A stretch of DNA of 64,000 nt from Microbacterium sp. SORGH_AS_0888 (GCF_030818905.1 NZ_JAUTAZ010000001.1:1116001-1180000); one strand, 5' to 3'. Positions 49,097-60,776 are shown, counted from the stretch's first letter. Notes: generated by a model not told the origin, from the letters alone. Numbers and translations: made by a program.

Positions 49097-49979
49097 GGGC
49101 GACCAGCTCCCGCGCGAGTCGCAGGTAGGCCTGGGCCGCCGCGTGCTCGGGGGCGAACTCGGTGATCGGCATGCCCGAGACGGACGCGTCCGGGAACTTC
49201 ACGGTACGGCCGATGACGGTCTCCAGCACATCGTCGCCGAACGCCTCGACGACCCGCTCGAGCACCTCGCGCGAGTGGAGGGTGCGGGCGTCGTACATGG
49301 TCGCGAGCAGACCGTCGAGGGTGATCGTGGGGTTCAGCCGATCGCGCACCTTGTCGATCGTCTCGATCAGCAGCGCGACACCGCGCAGCGCGAAGAACTC
49401 GCACTCGAGCGGGATGATGACGCCGTGACTCGCGGTGAGCGCGTTGACCGTCAGGAGCCCGAGCGAGGGCTGGCAGTCGATGAGGATGACGTCGTACTCG
49501 GCCGTGACCTGGCGCAGCACCCGCGAGAGGATCGTCTCGCGGGCGACCTCGTTGACCAGGTGCACCTCGGCGGCGGACAGGTCGATGTTCGCGGGCAGCA
49601 CGTCGAGGCCCTCGACGGAGCTGTGCACGATCGCCTCGTGCGCGTCGCGCTTGGTGTCCAGCAGCAGGTCGTAGACCGTGGGCGCGTCGTGCGCCTGGAT
49701 GCCCAGGCCTGCCGACAGCGCGCCCTGCGGGTCGAAATCGACCGCGAGGACCCGGCGGCCGTACTCGGCGAGGGATGCCGCGAGGTTGATGGTCGTGGTG
49801 GTCTTGCCCACCCCGCCCTTCTGGTTGCAGAGCGCGATGATCCGGGCCGGGCCGTGCGAGGCGAGCGCCGGAGGCGTCGGGAAGCCGTGGTAGGGGCGGC
49901 CCGTCTCGCCGAGGATGACACCATCCTTCTTCTTCGCCCGGGCACTGTTGTCCGCCACCGATACTCCCGCCATAGACAT
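49080..49979 (-). CDS. parA: ParA-family chromosome partitioning ATPase
   Basis: A 299-residue deviant-Walker ATPase. CNQKGGVGKTTTTINLA at residues 51-67 has both signature lysines, followed by VDFDPQGALSAGLG and DVILIDCQPSLGLLT. It is the paralogue beside scpAB, not the one beside the replication origin, and is thought to help organise DNA together with them. Two start codons (49979 and 49973) are possible. Confidence 0.93.
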   Translation of the reverse strand: MSMAGVSVADNSARAKKKDGVILGETGRPYHGFPTPPALASHGPARIIALCNQKGGVGKTTTTINLAASLAEYGRRVLAVDFDPQGALSAGLGIQAHDAPTVYDLLLDTKRDAHEAIVHSSVEGLDVLPANIDLSAAEVHLVNEVARETILSRVLRQVTAEYDVILIDCQPSLGLLTVNALTASHGVIIPLECEFFALRGVALLIETIDKVRDRLNPTITLDGLLATMYDARTLHSREVLERVVEAFGDDVLETVIGRTVKFPDASVSGMPITEFAPEHAAAQAYLRLARELVARGAVA

Positions 49980-50065
49980 GCTCGGTCGATTCTAGTCGGG
50001 GCGAGCTTCTCCTCGCGGAGGCCCGCCGTTGTCCCCGGACCGGCGAGGACCGAGGCGGGCGACCG

Positions 50066-51062
50066 TCACGAGCCGTCGAGCGCGTCGGATCCGCCGCGGC
50101 GGGTCCGCTCGGCGACGAGGTCGACACGGTCGGCGACACGGACGTACGTCGTGCGGTCCCCCAGGGACTCCCGGACCGTGAAGACGCCGACGAAGTTGTA
50201 GTAGATGCCGCCGAACTGCTCGTCGACGGTGTGCGCGAACACGATCCAGCGGTCGCCAGGCCGCGGATCGTTGCGGCTGGGGCGGGACGGCCCGGCCCCC
50301 GCGTTCGCGCGCTTGTCGGTCTGGACGATCTCGGTGCCGTCGGCCGAGAGGACGTTCGACCAGAGGTCGTTGACGTAGAGCTTCGGCCACCAGAGGATCG
50401 TGTCCGCGCTGACCCGCCATACGGCCTTCATCTGATTCGGCCGGACCCCGAACAGCTCCCCGACGTCGGCCCGGGCTGTGCAGTTCCGTCCGGTCGCTCA
50501 CATGGATCGTGCCGCGCTCCCGCCAGTGGGCGACACTGGCGCGACGGCCGAACGCGAACGGCTCGAAGGTCCCCGCCGCGGTCTTCGCCTGCTTCACGGC
50601 GGCAACGCGAGCGATGAGCGCGTCGATCTGTGCGTTGAACTGCGCCATCGTCTTGCCGGCGACGACGAGGCGCTCGGGTTCCGCCGGGGCGTCGATCATG
50701 GACGACTGGCGGGTGGCGAGAGCCTTGAGGACATCCTCGGTGCGGGCGCGGTCCGCGCGTGCCTGGTCCGCGCCGCCGTGGTACGGCTCGTCGATCTCCA
50801 CGAACAGGTTGAACTGCGGGAAATACACGTCCATGAGCGCCCGGGTGCCGTCGGGCCGACGCACGAGCTGCTGGGTCACGACCTCGATCTCGGGGTCGTC
50901 GAGCAGATGGAAGATCCGAGAGGTGGCATACACCTCGTAGATCTTGTGCCCCGCCTTGCGGAGGCGGCCGGCCGCCCATGCCAGGTCGGCCGCCGGCGGC
51001 TCGCAGGGCGAGGGGTTGCCGCCGTCGACGCGGACGAGCGTGTGCAGCGGGTCAGAAGACAT
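50066..51062 (-). pseudogene. PD-(D/E)XK nuclease-like protein, broken by a one-base frameshift
   Basis: From ATG 51062 the first frame reads about 195 residues, with QQLVRRPDGTRALMDVYFP and LFVEIDEPYH, which resemble the D...ExD core of PD-(D/E)XK nucleases. At GGG near 50470-50475 the frame shifts, and the second frame continues VGELFGVRPNQMKAVWRVSA, then WIVFAHTVDEQFGGIYYNFV and GVF, a possible recognition domain, to the stop at 50066. Loss of one base would restore a protein of about 331 residues. It sits between the usually adjacent parA and xerD, so it may be an inserted defence gene. Confidence 0.6.
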
Positions 51063-51240
51063 CGTCGGATCCTTTCGATGGGGATGTCGAGGAGGTCACG
51101 GGCAGTTGTCGGCGCTCATCCCCTCACACGAGGAATCCCGCGCCGCGAGAACCCTTCCGGCCCGGCCCCGCCGCCGAGTCCGGACGAATCCGGACGCCGT
51201 TCTCCCGGCAGATGCGCGCGACCGCGCATGCGGGGGTGCG

Positions 51241-52164
51241 CTATCGCGCCCGCGGGTGCGCCGTGGTGTAGACGTCGCGGAGCGCGTCCACGCTCACGTG
51301 GGTGTAGATCTGCGTCGTCGCGACCGAGGCATGCCCCAGGAGCTCCTGGACGACACGCACGTCGGCACCCCCCTGCAGCAGGTGCGTCGCGAACGAGTGC
51401 CGCAGGGTGTGCGGCGAGACGTGCGCGGTCAGCTCCGCCCGCTCGGCCGCCCGCTGGATGATGAGCCAGGCACTCTGCCGCGACAGCGGGGCGCCCCGCA
51501 TCCCGAGGAACAGCCGTGGCGTGCCTCGACCGTTCGCCGCGAGCCCCGGGCGTGCCCGGGCGAGGTAGGCCGCCACCGCCGCCCGCGCATAGGAGCCGAC
51601 CGGGACGATGCGCTCCTTCGACCCCTTGCCGCGCACGCGCAGCACATCGCCGTGGGCGAGGTCGTCGACATCCAGCTGCACGACCTCGCTCACACGGGCG
51701 CCCGTCGCATAGAGCAGCTCGAGCAGCGCGCGGTCGCGCAGCCCCGCGGCGTCCGCGACCGTGTCGGCGCCCGGTTCCGGACCGGCCGCGGCCAGCAGCC
51801 TCTCGACCTGATCGATCGTGAGCGCCTTCGGGAGCCGCTGCGGGAGCTTGGGCGGCCGCAGCTTCGCCGCGGGGTCGGTCTCGACGATCCCCTCCTGTGC
51901 GAGGAACCGGTGGAGCCCCCGCACCGACGACTGCAGTCGGGCGAGGCTCGACGCCGCCGGCAGGGGGACGGCCGAGGCCCGGTCCGCGGCGAAGGCGGCG
52001 ACGAGCTCGGCGCTCACCGCCTCGATCTCGGCGACGCCGCGATCCGCGAGCCACCCGACGTAGCCCGCGAGGTCGCGCCGGTAGGCGGCGACCGTGTGGG
52101 CCGCGAGCCCCCGCTCGATCGTCACGTGCCGCAGATACACGTCCACGGCCCGGTCGAGACGCAT
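51241..52164 (-). CDS. xerD: Site-specific tyrosine recombinase XerD
   Basis: A 307-residue recombinase that resolves chromosome dimers at dif with XerC. The SAM-like N-terminal domain ([20 protein letters not shown]) and the catalytic residues are seen: Arg in [10 protein letters not shown], Lys in [25 protein letters not shown], and Tyr in TTQIYTHV. Neighbouring ADP-ribose pyrophosphatase is 1-2 bases upstream, so both are in one operon. Confidence 0.95.
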   Translation of the reverse strand: MRLDRAVDVYLRHVTIERGLAAHTVAAYRRDLAGYVGWLADRGVAEIEAVSAELVAAFAADRASAVPLPAASSLARLQSSVRGLHRFLAQEGIVETDPAAKLRPPKLPQRLPKALTIDQVERLLAAAGPEPGADTVADAAGLRDRALLELLYATGARVSEVVQLDVDDLAHGDVLRVRGKGSKERIVPVGSYARAAVAAYLARARPGLAANGRGTPRLFLGMRGAPLSRQSAWLIIQRAAERAELTAHVSPHTLRHSFATHLLQGGADVRVVQELLGHASVATTQIYTHVSVDALRDVYTTAHPRAR

Positions 52165-52165
52165 C

Positions 52166-52727
52166 TCAGTCCTCGCGCCGCAGCCGTTCCGCCGCGGCGA
52201 GCACACCGACCGCGAGGATGCCGTTGTGCATGCGTCCCGCGAGCACGGCCTCCACCGCCTCGGACAGCGGCACCCACTCCATCCGGATGTCGGCCTCTTC
52301 CTCCTCGCGTGCGAACGTCTCGCCCACGGGGCGCAGATCCCGCGCGAGGAAGAGGTGGATGACCTCGTCGTTGCCGCCGGGCGTCGTGAAGATGCTGACG
52401 AGATCATCCCACCGCGAGGCCGCGAGGTCGGCCTCCTCGGCGAGCTCACGCTGCGCAGCCTGGACGGGACGCTCTCCCGGGACGTCGAGGAGACCGGCGG
52501 GCACCTCCCAGTTGCGGTGACGGATCGGGTGCCGATACTGCTGGATCAGCAGCACGCGCCCCTGCTCGTCCACCGCGACGACGGCGACCGCCCCCGGATG
52601 GTCGACGTAGTCGCGCACGATCTCCCCGTCGCCGTAGCGGACCGTGTCGCTGCGCACGTCCCAGACCCGGCCCGCGTACACGAGCTCGCTCGAGACGACC
52701 TCGGGCGTGAACGGCTCGTCGCGCAGC

Positions 52728-52735
<8 letters not shown>
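52166..52735 (-). CDS. NUDIX hydrolase, ADP-ribose pyrophosphatase type
   Basis: A 189-residue NUDIX protein. [20 protein letters not shown] with RELAEEADL forms the NUDIX box near residues 88-115, and the [15 protein letters not shown] segment and the IEMEW-like IRMEWVPL strand are typical of ADP-ribose pyrophosphatases. It would cleave ADP-ribose to AMP and ribose 5-phosphate. ATG 52735 overlaps the pyrG end by 8 bases. Confidence 0.9.
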
Positions 52736-54434
<1,699 letters not shown>

Positions 54435-54448
54435 GGGCTTCCATCCTA

Positions 54449-56140
54449 TCAGTGGGCGGGTCGGGCGAGCGCGAGCAGTTCACGGGCGTGTTCGAGCGCG
54501 ACCTCGGAATCCGGCATCCCGGAGAGCAGACGGGCCATCTCGGCCTCGCGGTCGGCGCCGTCGAGTGTCTGCACACTGGAGGCGGTCACCGACCCGTCGT
54601 TCGCCTTGACGACGCGCAGGTGGTTGTCGGCGAACGCGGCGACCTGAGCGAGATGGGTGACGACGATGACCTGCGCGCTGCGGGCGAGGGTCGCCAGGCG
54701 CCGGCCGACCTCGATCGCCGCGGCACCGCCGATGCCCGCGTCGACCTCGTCGAACACGAACGTGGGAACGGGGTCGCCCGCGGCGATCACGACCTCGATC
54801 GCGAGCATGACGCGGCTGAGCTCGCCGCCGGACGCGCTCCGCGCCACCGGTCGTGGCTCCGCGCCCGGGTGCGGCGCGAGGAGGATCGCGACCTCGTCCC
54901 TCCCCGTCGCCGTGGCCGAGGTCGCGGTCACGGCGACCTCGACACGCGCATCCGGCAGCGCCAGGGCACGCAGCTCCTGCGTGACCGCGGTCGCAAGGCG
55001 TGCGGCGGCCTCGGTCCGAGCGGCCGTGAGCGCGGCGGCGGTCTCGTCCAGGACGGCCGCGGCGGCATCCCGCTCCTGTTCGAGCCGCTCGATGCGCGAG
55101 CCGTCGTCGTCGAGCTCGAGCAGACGCAGCCCGCCGTCGCGCGCGAGGTCGAGGGCCGCGTCGAGGCTGCCGTGTGCACGGACCAGCGCCGCCAGCACGG
55201 CTCGGCGCTCCTCGACCGCGGCCAGCTCGGCGGGACCGGCGTCGTCGAGATCGGCGAGGTAGCCGGCCACGGATGCCGCGAGCTCGGCGACGCGGTAGCC
55301 GAGCTCCTCGGCCTCGGCGGCGAACGTCGTGAGCGCCGGATCACCGCCGCGCTCGAGCGAGCGGCGGGCCTCCGCGAGGAGCGTGGCCGCGTCGGGGGCG
55401 TCGTCCTCGTTCGACAGCGCGTCATGGGCGGTCGCGGCGGCCATCCGCAGCTGCTCGAGGTTTCCGAGGCGCTCGGCGCGCAGGGCGAGCTCGGCGTCCT
55501 CTCCCGGCTGCGGGTCGGCGGCCTCGATCTCCGCGAGAGCCGCGCGCAGATCCGCCGCCTCGCGGGCGCGTTCGTCTCGGGTCCGCACGAGCTCCGAGAG
55601 CTCGACGTCGATCGACCGGGCGCGGTCGAAGGCGGCGGTGTAGGCGGCGAGGGCGTCCGCGACCGGGGCGCCCGCGAAACGGTCGAGCGCGTCGCGCTGG
55701 GCGGCGGCCGAGCGCAACCGCAGCTGGTCGGACTGACCGTGTACGACGATGAGGTGGTCGGCGAGATCCGCGAGGACACCAGCGGGAGCCGTGCGTCCTC
55801 CGACGGTCGCGCGGCTGCGCCCCTCCGCGCTCAGCGTTCGCCCGAGGAAGAGCTCGGCGCGTCCGTCGCCGAGCGGCTCCAGATCGCCGCCCGCCTCCGT
55901 CACGCGGTCGGCGACGGGCCCCTCTGCCGGCACGATCCAGGTGCCCTCGACAGCGGCCTGCGCGGCGCCCGCACGCACCGCCCCGGAGTCGGCCCGCTGA
56001 CCGAGCAGCAGTCCCAGGCCCGCAACGACCATGGTCTTGCCGGCACCGGTCTCCCCGGTGATGGCGGTGAAGCCGCGGCCGAGGGGCAGGGTCGCGTCCG
56101 CGATCACACCCAGGTCGCGCAAGCGCATCTCCTCGATCAC
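54449..56140 (-). CDS. recN: DNA repair protein RecN
   Basis: A 563-residue SMC-like repair ATPase. Walker A is [11 protein letters not shown] near residue 34, the middle is a long alanine-rich coiled coil, and the C-terminal half has the signature [15 protein letters not shown] and Walker [16 protein letters not shown] 56140, which overlaps the nadK stop, fits; ATG 56128 is an alternative. It acts at double-strand breaks. Confidence 0.95.
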   Translation of the reverse strand: MIEEMRLRDLGVIADATLPLGRGFTAITGETGAGKTMVVAGLGLLLGQRADSGAVRAGAAQAAVEGTWIVPAEGPVADRVTEAGGDLEPLGDGRAELFLGRTLSAEGRSRATVGGRTAPAGVLADLADHLIVVHGQSDQLRLRSAAAQRDALDRFAGAPVADALAAYTAAFDRARSIDVELSELVRTRDERAREAADLRAALAEIEAADPQPGEDAELALRAERLGNLEQLRMAAATAHDALSNEDDAPDAATLLAEARRSLERGGDPALTTFAAEAEELGYRVAELAASVAGYLADLDDAGPAELAAVEERRAVLAALVRAHGSLDAALDLARDGGLRLLELDDDGSRIERLEQERDAAAAVLDETAAALTAARTEAAARLATAVTQELRALALPDARVEVAVTATSATATGRDEVAILLAPHPGAEPRPVARSASGGELSRVMLAIEVVIAAGDPVPTFVFDEVDAGIGGAAAIEVGRRLATLARSAQVIVVTHLAQVAAFADNHLRVVKANDGSVTASSVQTLDGADREAEMARLLSGMPDSEVALEHARELLALARPAH

Positions 56141-57072
56141 GAGGGTCCGCCGATCGAGGTGCTGTCCGGACCGCGCCAGCCGGAGACGGGCAGGTGGAAC
56201 TTCTGCACGAGCCGCTCGGTGAAAGCCGGCGGATGCAGGCGGGCCAGCCGGACGGGCCGCGTCGAGCGCCGGACGACCACCCGCGCGCCGGGCGGCAGCT
56301 CGTGGGAGCGCCGACCGTCGCACCAGAGGATGCCGGTTCCCGCGTTGCGCGCGAGCACCTCGATCGCGACGGCCGCCTCGGGCCCGACCACGAGCGGTTT
56401 GGCGAACAGGGCGTGCGCCGACAGCGGCACGACCGCCATGGCCTCGACCGTGGGCCAGATGACCGGTCCACCGGCCGAGAAGTTGTATGCCGTGGAGCCC
56501 GTCGGCGTCGACACCACCACGCCGTCGCAGCCGAAGCTGGACAGCGGACGCGCGTCGATCTCGATCACGACCTCGAGCATGCGTTCGCGGCTCGCCTTCT
56601 CGACCGTGGCCTCGTTCAACGCCCAGGTCTCGTAGATGACGGTGCCGGAGACGTCCTTGACCCGGACCGAGAGCGCCAGACGCTCCTCCACCCGGTAGTC
56701 GCGCGTGATGACGCGGTCGACGGCGGCGTCCATGTCGTCGCGCTCGCTCTCGGCGAGGAAGCCGACATGGCCCATGTTGATGCCGAGCACGGGAGCTGCG
56801 GCACCCCGGACGAGCTCGGCCGCTCGCAGGATCGTGCCGTCGCCACCGAGAACGATCGCCAGCTCGACGTCGTCGAGCGGCACGTCGGCGCCGAGAGCGG
56901 GCAGCTGGGAGACCTCGGGCAGGAACGGCAGCAGCTCGCTGCGATCCTCGATCGCGAGCACCGGCGTGGCGCCGGCGGCCTGGAGCGCGGCGATCACCCG
57001 CTGCGCCGCCTCGACGGTGTCCTCCCGGTAGGCATGCGCGACGACGAGGATGTGTCGCTCCCCGTCGCTCAT
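56137..57072 (-). CDS. nadK: NAD kinase
   Basis: A 311-residue enzyme that makes NADP. VLGGDGTILRAAELV (catalytic GGDGT), INMGHVGFLAE, and VVSTPTGSTAYNFSAGGPV are the family motifs, in order. ATG 57072 overlaps the tlyA stop, and its own stop overlaps recN, as in the conserved tlyA-nadK-recN operon of actinobacteria. Confidence 0.97.
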   Translation of the reverse strand: MSDGERHILVVAHAYREDTVEAAQRVIAALQAAGATPVLAIEDRSELLPFLPEVSQLPALGADVPLDDVELAIVLGGDGTILRAAELVRGAAAPVLGINMGHVGFLAESERDDMDAAVDRVITRDYRVEERLALSVRVKDVSGTVIYETWALNEATVEKASRERMLEVVIEIDARPLSSFGCDGVVVSTPTGSTAYNFSAGGPVIWPTVEAMAVVPLSAHALFAKPLVVGPEAAVAIEVLARNAGTGILWCDGRRSHELPPGARVVVRRSTRPVRLARLHPPAFTERLVQKFHLPVSGWRGPDSTSIGGPS

Positions 57073-57869
57073 CCGTCTCCCGTCATGCGCTGGATCTCTG
57101 CCATCCATTCTGTCGGAGACTCGCCGTCCTCGGCGGCCAGCCGGACCAGGTACTCCCGATTGCCGTGCGTGCCGGGCAGCGGCGAGGGCAGCAGGCCGCG
57201 GGTGCGCAGCCCCTGATCCCACGCGGCCCAGAGCACGGTCTCGACGGCCTCCGCGCGCAGCGGCGGCTCGGTCACGAGACCGCCGCGCACGGCCGTGCGC
57301 CCGACCTCGAACTGCGGCTTGACCAGAAGGACGATCTCCGCAGCAGGGGCGGCGACCGCACGTACGGCCGGGAGCACGTGCACGAGCGAGATGAACGACA
57401 GGTCGCCCACGACGACGCCGGGCGCCGCGTCCACGCCGCTGGCTGCACGCAGCGACTCGGGAGTGAGGTAGCGCACGTTCATCCCCTCGATCGCGACGAC
57501 GCCGGGGTCGCGGGCGATCTCCGGGGCGAGCTGGCCGTGTCCGACGTCGATCGCGATCACGGGAGCGGCACCGCGCTCTCGGAGGACCTGCGTGAAACCT
57601 CCGGTCGATGCGCCCATGTCGAGCGCGGTGCGACCGTCGACCTCGATGCCGAAGCCGTCGAGCGCGGCGAGCAGCTTGTGCGCGGCACGGCTGACGTAGT
57701 GGTCGGCGCCGGCGACCTCCAGCCGGGCGTCGACTGCGACGCGGACGGAGGGTTTGACGACGGGTCGTCCGTCGACGCTCACGAGGCCTCCGGCCACCAG
57801 CGCAGCCGCATGTGTTCGGGAGCGGGCGAGCCCGCGGGAGGCGAGGGCCGCGTCGAGCCGCTCGGTCAT
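57069..57869 (-). CDS. tlyA: TlyA rRNA 2'-O-methyltransferase
   Basis: A 266-residue methyltransferase. The S4 domain covers residues 1-60 (RLDAALASRGLARSRTHAAA), and the FtsJ-like domain has DMGASTGGFTQVLRERGA near residue 85 and VLLVKPQFEVGR near residue 185. Members methylate 16S and 23S rRNA and affect capreomycin sensitivity. Its ATG overlaps the stop of a 50-residue gene upstream. Confidence 0.94.
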   Translation of the reverse strand: MTERLDAALASRGLARSRTHAAALVAGGLVSVDGRPVVKPSVRVAVDARLEVAGADHYVSRAAHKLLAALDGFGIEVDGRTALDMGASTGGFTQVLRERGAAPVIAIDVGHGQLAPEIARDPGVVAIEGMNVRYLTPESLRAASGVDAAPGVVVGDLSFISLVHVLPAVRAVAAPAAEIVLLVKPQFEVGRTAVRGGLVTEPPLRAEAVETVLWAAWDQGLRTRGLLPSPLPGTHGNREYLVRLAAEDGESPTEWMAEIQRMTGDG

Positions 57870-58018
57870 GCGGTGGGCGGCGCGGACTCGAGGCGCCGCG
57901 AGAGGTCGTCGAGCAGCGCCGCATAGGCCGCAGCCCGCTGCGGGAGGGGCTGCTGCTCGATGACCTCGAGAGTGGGCAGCAGTCCGTCCGCGGCGTTCAC
58001 CGCATCCTCACCTGGCAT
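57866..58018 (-). CDS. Small unknown protein upstream of tlyA
   Basis: A 50-residue reading frame: MPGEDAVNAADGLLPTLEVI, then a Gln/Leu/Pro stretch and a helix AAAYAALLDDLSRRLE. The stop overlaps the tlyA ATG by two bases, in the manner of neighbouring genes, which speaks for translation. It is acidic and probably helical. Function unknown; the ribosome site is weak. Confidence 0.6.
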   Translation of the reverse strand: MPGEDAVNAADGLLPTLEVIEQQPLPQRAAAYAALLDDLSRRLESAPPTA

Positions 58019-58042
58019 GCGCCCAGGATACGCGGACCGGCC

Positions 58043-59074
58043 TCAGACGCGGTGGAACGGATCGGCGTAGAGCGCCTCGGGAACGCGGAATCCGAAGATC
58101 TGTCGGCCGGTGGCCCAGATCGCCGCCGCGCCCGCGCGGACGAGGTCGACGGGCCGCTCCCCCGCGCTGAGGATGACGACGTCGGCGCCGTCGATGCGCA
58201 CCGCCGCCGATCCCACCGTCGTCACATCGCCTTTGACCTTGACCGCGGGGTAGGGCTCGAACAGCTCGCGGAGGTCGGAGAGGATGTAGGTCGGACGCGA
58301 GGTCGGCGGTGCCGCCAGGACGTGCTTGGGGCGATCGATTCCGGTGAGCACGAGTGCCGACTCCATCCCGGCGGCCTGCGCGCCGGCGATGTCGGTGTCG
58401 AGACGGTCTCCGATGAAGAGCGGATGCTGCGCGTCGAAGCGCGCGACCGCTTCGCGGAAGATCGGCGTCTCTGGCTTCCCCGCGACCGTCGCGAGGCGGC
58501 CGACCGCGGTGTGCACGGCCGAGACGAGCGTCCCGTTTCCGGGCGCGATGCCGCGGGCCTGCGGGATCGTCCAGTCGGTGTTGGTCGCGATCCAGGGGAC
58601 GCCGCCCTCTTCCTCGGGCGTCTTCAGCGCGAACGCGGCCTCGGCCAGATCCGTCCACGCGACGTGGGGCGCGAATCCCTGGACGACCGCCGCGGGATCG
58701 TCGTCCGCGCTGCGGACGACCGTGAATCCGGCCTTCTCGACCTCGACGACGAGCCCCTCGCCGCCGACGACCAGCACGCGTGATCCGGCGGGGATGCGGT
58801 CGGCCAGCAGTCGCATGGCGGCCTGCGGGCTCGTGACGACGTCCTCCGGGGCGACCGTCAGCCCGAGCTCGCGCAGGTGGGCGGCGACGGACGCATCCGT
58901 CCGCGACGCATTGTTGGTGATGTAGCCGAGTCGACGGGACTCGCCCGCTCGGTTGAGGCTCTCGACCGCGTGCGGCAGCGCGCCGGCACCGGCGTACACG
59001 ACGCCGTCGAGGTCGGCGAGGACGACGTCGACACCGTCGAGCGGTGTGCGCGAACGCGAACGGAGTCCGATCAC
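58043..59074 (-). CDS. HAD hydrolase, class IIA (NagD-like phosphatase)
   Basis: A 343-residue phosphatase of the HAD-IIA group. Motif I is ADLDGVVYAG with the nucleophile Asp near residue 20, ITNNASRTD is motif II, a Lys lies in VAGKPETPIF, and GDRLDTDIAGA is the last acidic motif. Substrates could be p-nitrophenyl- or sugar-phosphates; specificity is not evident. The ATG overlaps the stop of the upstream gene. Confidence 0.92.
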   Translation of the reverse strand: MIGLRSRSRTPLDGVDVVLADLDGVVYAGAGALPHAVESLNRAGESRRLGYITNNASRTDASVAAHLRELGLTVAPEDVVTSPQAAMRLLADRIPAGSRVLVVGGEGLVVEVEKAGFTVVRSADDDPAAVVQGFAPHVAWTDLAEAAFALKTPEEEGGVPWIATNTDWTIPQARGIAPGNGTLVSAVHTAVGRLATVAGKPETPIFREAVARFDAQHPLFIGDRLDTDIAGAQAAGMESALVLTGIDRPKHVLAAPPTSRPTYILSDLRELFEPYPAVKVKGDVTTVGSAAVRIDGADVVILSAGERPVDLVRAGAAAIWATGRQIFGFRVPEALYADPFHRV

Positions 59075-60513
59075 TCCTCGCCCTCCCGATCCTCACCCTC
59101 GGTGGACGCGGGCTCGTCCGCGGCCTCGGGAGGCGCGTCCGGCGTGCCCTCGGCGGTCGGATGCCCCATGGCGTCTGCCTCGGGGTCCGCGGAGAGCTCG
59201 GGATCGTCGAGGAACTCCTCCTCGACGAGGATCTCCTCGTCCTCCCCCACACCGAGTGCCTGCGCCCAGACCTCGGCAGCGATCTCGGCGCGGCGCGCCC
59301 ACTCGGCCGCCTCGGCGGAGCGCCCGAGCTCGTCGAGCACGGCGGCGCGGGCGGCGAACAGATCGGCGCTCCACTCGAACGCGTTGTCAGGGTCCAGCTC
59401 GGGGATGTCGAGCTCGCGGAGCGCGCGCTCGGGCTCCCCGAGGTCGAGGCGGGCACCGGAGAGCGCGATCGCGAGCTGGGCGCGAGCCGCCGGCGGCAGC
59501 GTCGACCGGTCGACGGCACGCCCCTCCTCGATCGCACGGTCGGGGCGTCCGACGCCCCGCTCGCTGTCGACGATCAGGGCGATCTGGTCGTCGCGTCCCG
59601 AGATGCGGCGATAGGTGCGCAGCTCACGCAGAGCGAGCGCGTAGTCTCCGATCGCGTAGGCGGTGATCGCCGCCGACTCGCGGACGACCGCCACACGGCC
59701 GGCACGGCGGACGGCGGCCTGCGCATGCGCGTGCGCCAGCGTCGGATCCGTGTCGATCAGGCGGGCGGCCATGGCAAGGTGACGCGCGACGGAATCCGCA
59801 TTCTCCTTGCTGAGCGTCTTCAGCTCGTTGCGGGCGCTCGGGTGCAGGTCGCGCGCCGTGATCTCGTCGGGGAGAACGGGGTCCGCGTTGCGTGCGACCC
59901 TCTCCTCCGAACCGCGCGGCGGTCGCGACGTGCGTCCGCCGTCGCGCGACGGGCGGCGGTCGCCCCCGCGCTGGAGCCCGCCGTCGCGGCGCCCGGCGCC
60001 GTCATAGCGCGGGCCGCCGTCGCGGCGCGGGGCGCCATCACGACGAGGAGCACCATCCCTGCGCGGCGCGCCATCACGACGAGCAGCACCGTCCCTGCGG
60101 TACCCGCCGTCACGACCGGCAGCACCATCACGACGAGGAGCACCATCCCCGCGCGGCGCGCCATCACGACGAGCAGCACCGTCCCTGCGGTACCCGCCGT
60201 CACGACCGGCAACGCCATCACGACGAGGAGCACCATCCTGCCGGGAGCCGCCGCCGTAGCGCGCAGCGCCGCCGCCGCGAGGCGCGTCGTCGCGGCGCGG
60301 CCGGTCGTCACGACGCGGGGCGGCGTCGCGGCGCGGACCACCCTCGCGACGGGGACCGCCCTGGCGATGCGACGCGCCGTCGCGGGCGGGACGTCCGTCA
60401 CGTCCGTCACGCGACGACGCCCTGTCGGGACGAGCCGAGCTGGAGCGGTCCTGAGAGCGCGGCGGACGCCGCCCCTCGGGCGCGTTGTCGCCGTCTGCGG
60501 AACGATCGCTCAT
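59071..60513 (-). CDS. Protein with RG/RDG-repeat N-terminus and helical repeats
   Basis: A 480-residue protein in two parts. Residues 1-215 are a low-complexity tract of Arg, Gly, Asp and Pro with repeated RRDGAPRRDG units, encoded partly by a 90-bp tandem repeat. Residues 220-420 are helical, with TPR-like segments such as ARHLAMAARLIDTDPTLAHA and ALALRELRTYRRI. The C-terminus is acidic. Such a basic tract could bind RNA or drive condensation; the helical part is conserved next to tlyA in actinobacteria. GGAGGAG lies before ATG 60513, directly downstream of the rRNA terminator. Confidence 0.8.
   Translation of the reverse strand: MSDRSADGDNAPEGRRPPRSQDRSSSARPDRASSRDGRDGRPARDGASHRQGGPRREGGPRRDAAPRRDDRPRRDDAPRGGGAARYGGGSRQDGAPRRDGVAGRDGGYRRDGAARRDGAPRGDGAPRRDGAAGRDGGYRRDGAARRDGAPRRDGAPRRDGAPRRDGGPRYDGAGRRDGGLQRGGDRRPSRDGGRTSRPPRGSEERVARNADPVLPDEITARDLHPSARNELKTLSKENADSVARHLAMAARLIDTDPTLAHAHAQAAVRRAGRVAVVRESAAITAYAIGDYALALRELRTYRRISGRDDQIALIVDSERGVGRPDRAIEEGRAVDRSTLPPAARAQLAIALSGARLDLGEPERALRELDIPELDPDNAFEWSADLFAARAAVLDELGRSAEAAEWARRAEIAAEVWAQALGVGEDEEILVEEEFLDDPELSADPEADAMGHPTAEGTPDAPPEAADEPASTEGEDREGEE
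60034..60240. repeat. 90-bp tandem repeat in coding sequence
   Basis: The block 60061-60150 recurs with few changes at 60151-60240, and part of a third unit lies at 60034-60060. The period of 90 keeps the frame (30 residues). This is a site of likely length variation between strains. Confidence 0.88.
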
Positions 60514-60542
60514 CTCGACTCCTCCATGGTCTGTTAACGGGG

Positions 60543-60570
60543 AATGGCCACCCTGCGTTGGGTGGCCATT
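60543..60570 (-). terminator. rRNA operon terminator
   Basis: AATGGCCACCC (60543-60553) and GGGTGGCCATT (60560-60570) form a perfect 11-bp stem with a 6-base loop, directly downstream of 5S rRNA on the minus strand. Confidence 0.85.
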
Positions 60571-60583
60571 TCCTGAAAGAAGT

Positions 60584-60700
60584 CCGGCGGTGTCCTACTC
60601 TCCCACAGGGTCCCCCCTGCAGTACCATCGGCGCTGAGAGGCTTAGCTTCCGGGTTCGGAATGGGACCGGGCGTTTCCCTCTCGCTATGGCCGCCGAAAC
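60584..60700 (-). rRNA. rrf: 5S ribosomal RNA
   Basis: On the minus strand the sequence runs from GTTTCGGCGG, through the conserved CCCATTCCGAACCCGGAAGC loop and TAAGCC, to GACACCGCCGGAC. The 5' and 3' ends pair as helix I. Ends are placed by this pairing and may be off by a few bases. Confidence 0.95.
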
Positions 60701-60747
60701 ACTATTGATGTTTCAACCAAAAACACACAACAAAAGTCGTTTGTCGT

Positions 60748-60776
60748 GTGGTTCTCGACCGTACATCGAGAACCAC
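60748..60776 (-). other. Processing hairpin in the 23S-5S spacer
   Basis: GTGGTTCTCGA and TCGAGAACCAC form an 11-bp stem with a 7-base loop in the spacer between 23S and 5S. Such a duplex is a usual RNase III or spacer-folding element. Confidence 0.6.

Noticed and set aside
54452..56635. Plus-strand open frame of 727 codons
   Set aside because: Antisense shadow of recN and nadK.
60034..60240. Possible CRISPR array from regular repeats
   Set aside because: Repeats are contiguous, in frame with a coding sequence, have no unique spacers and no cas genes nearby.
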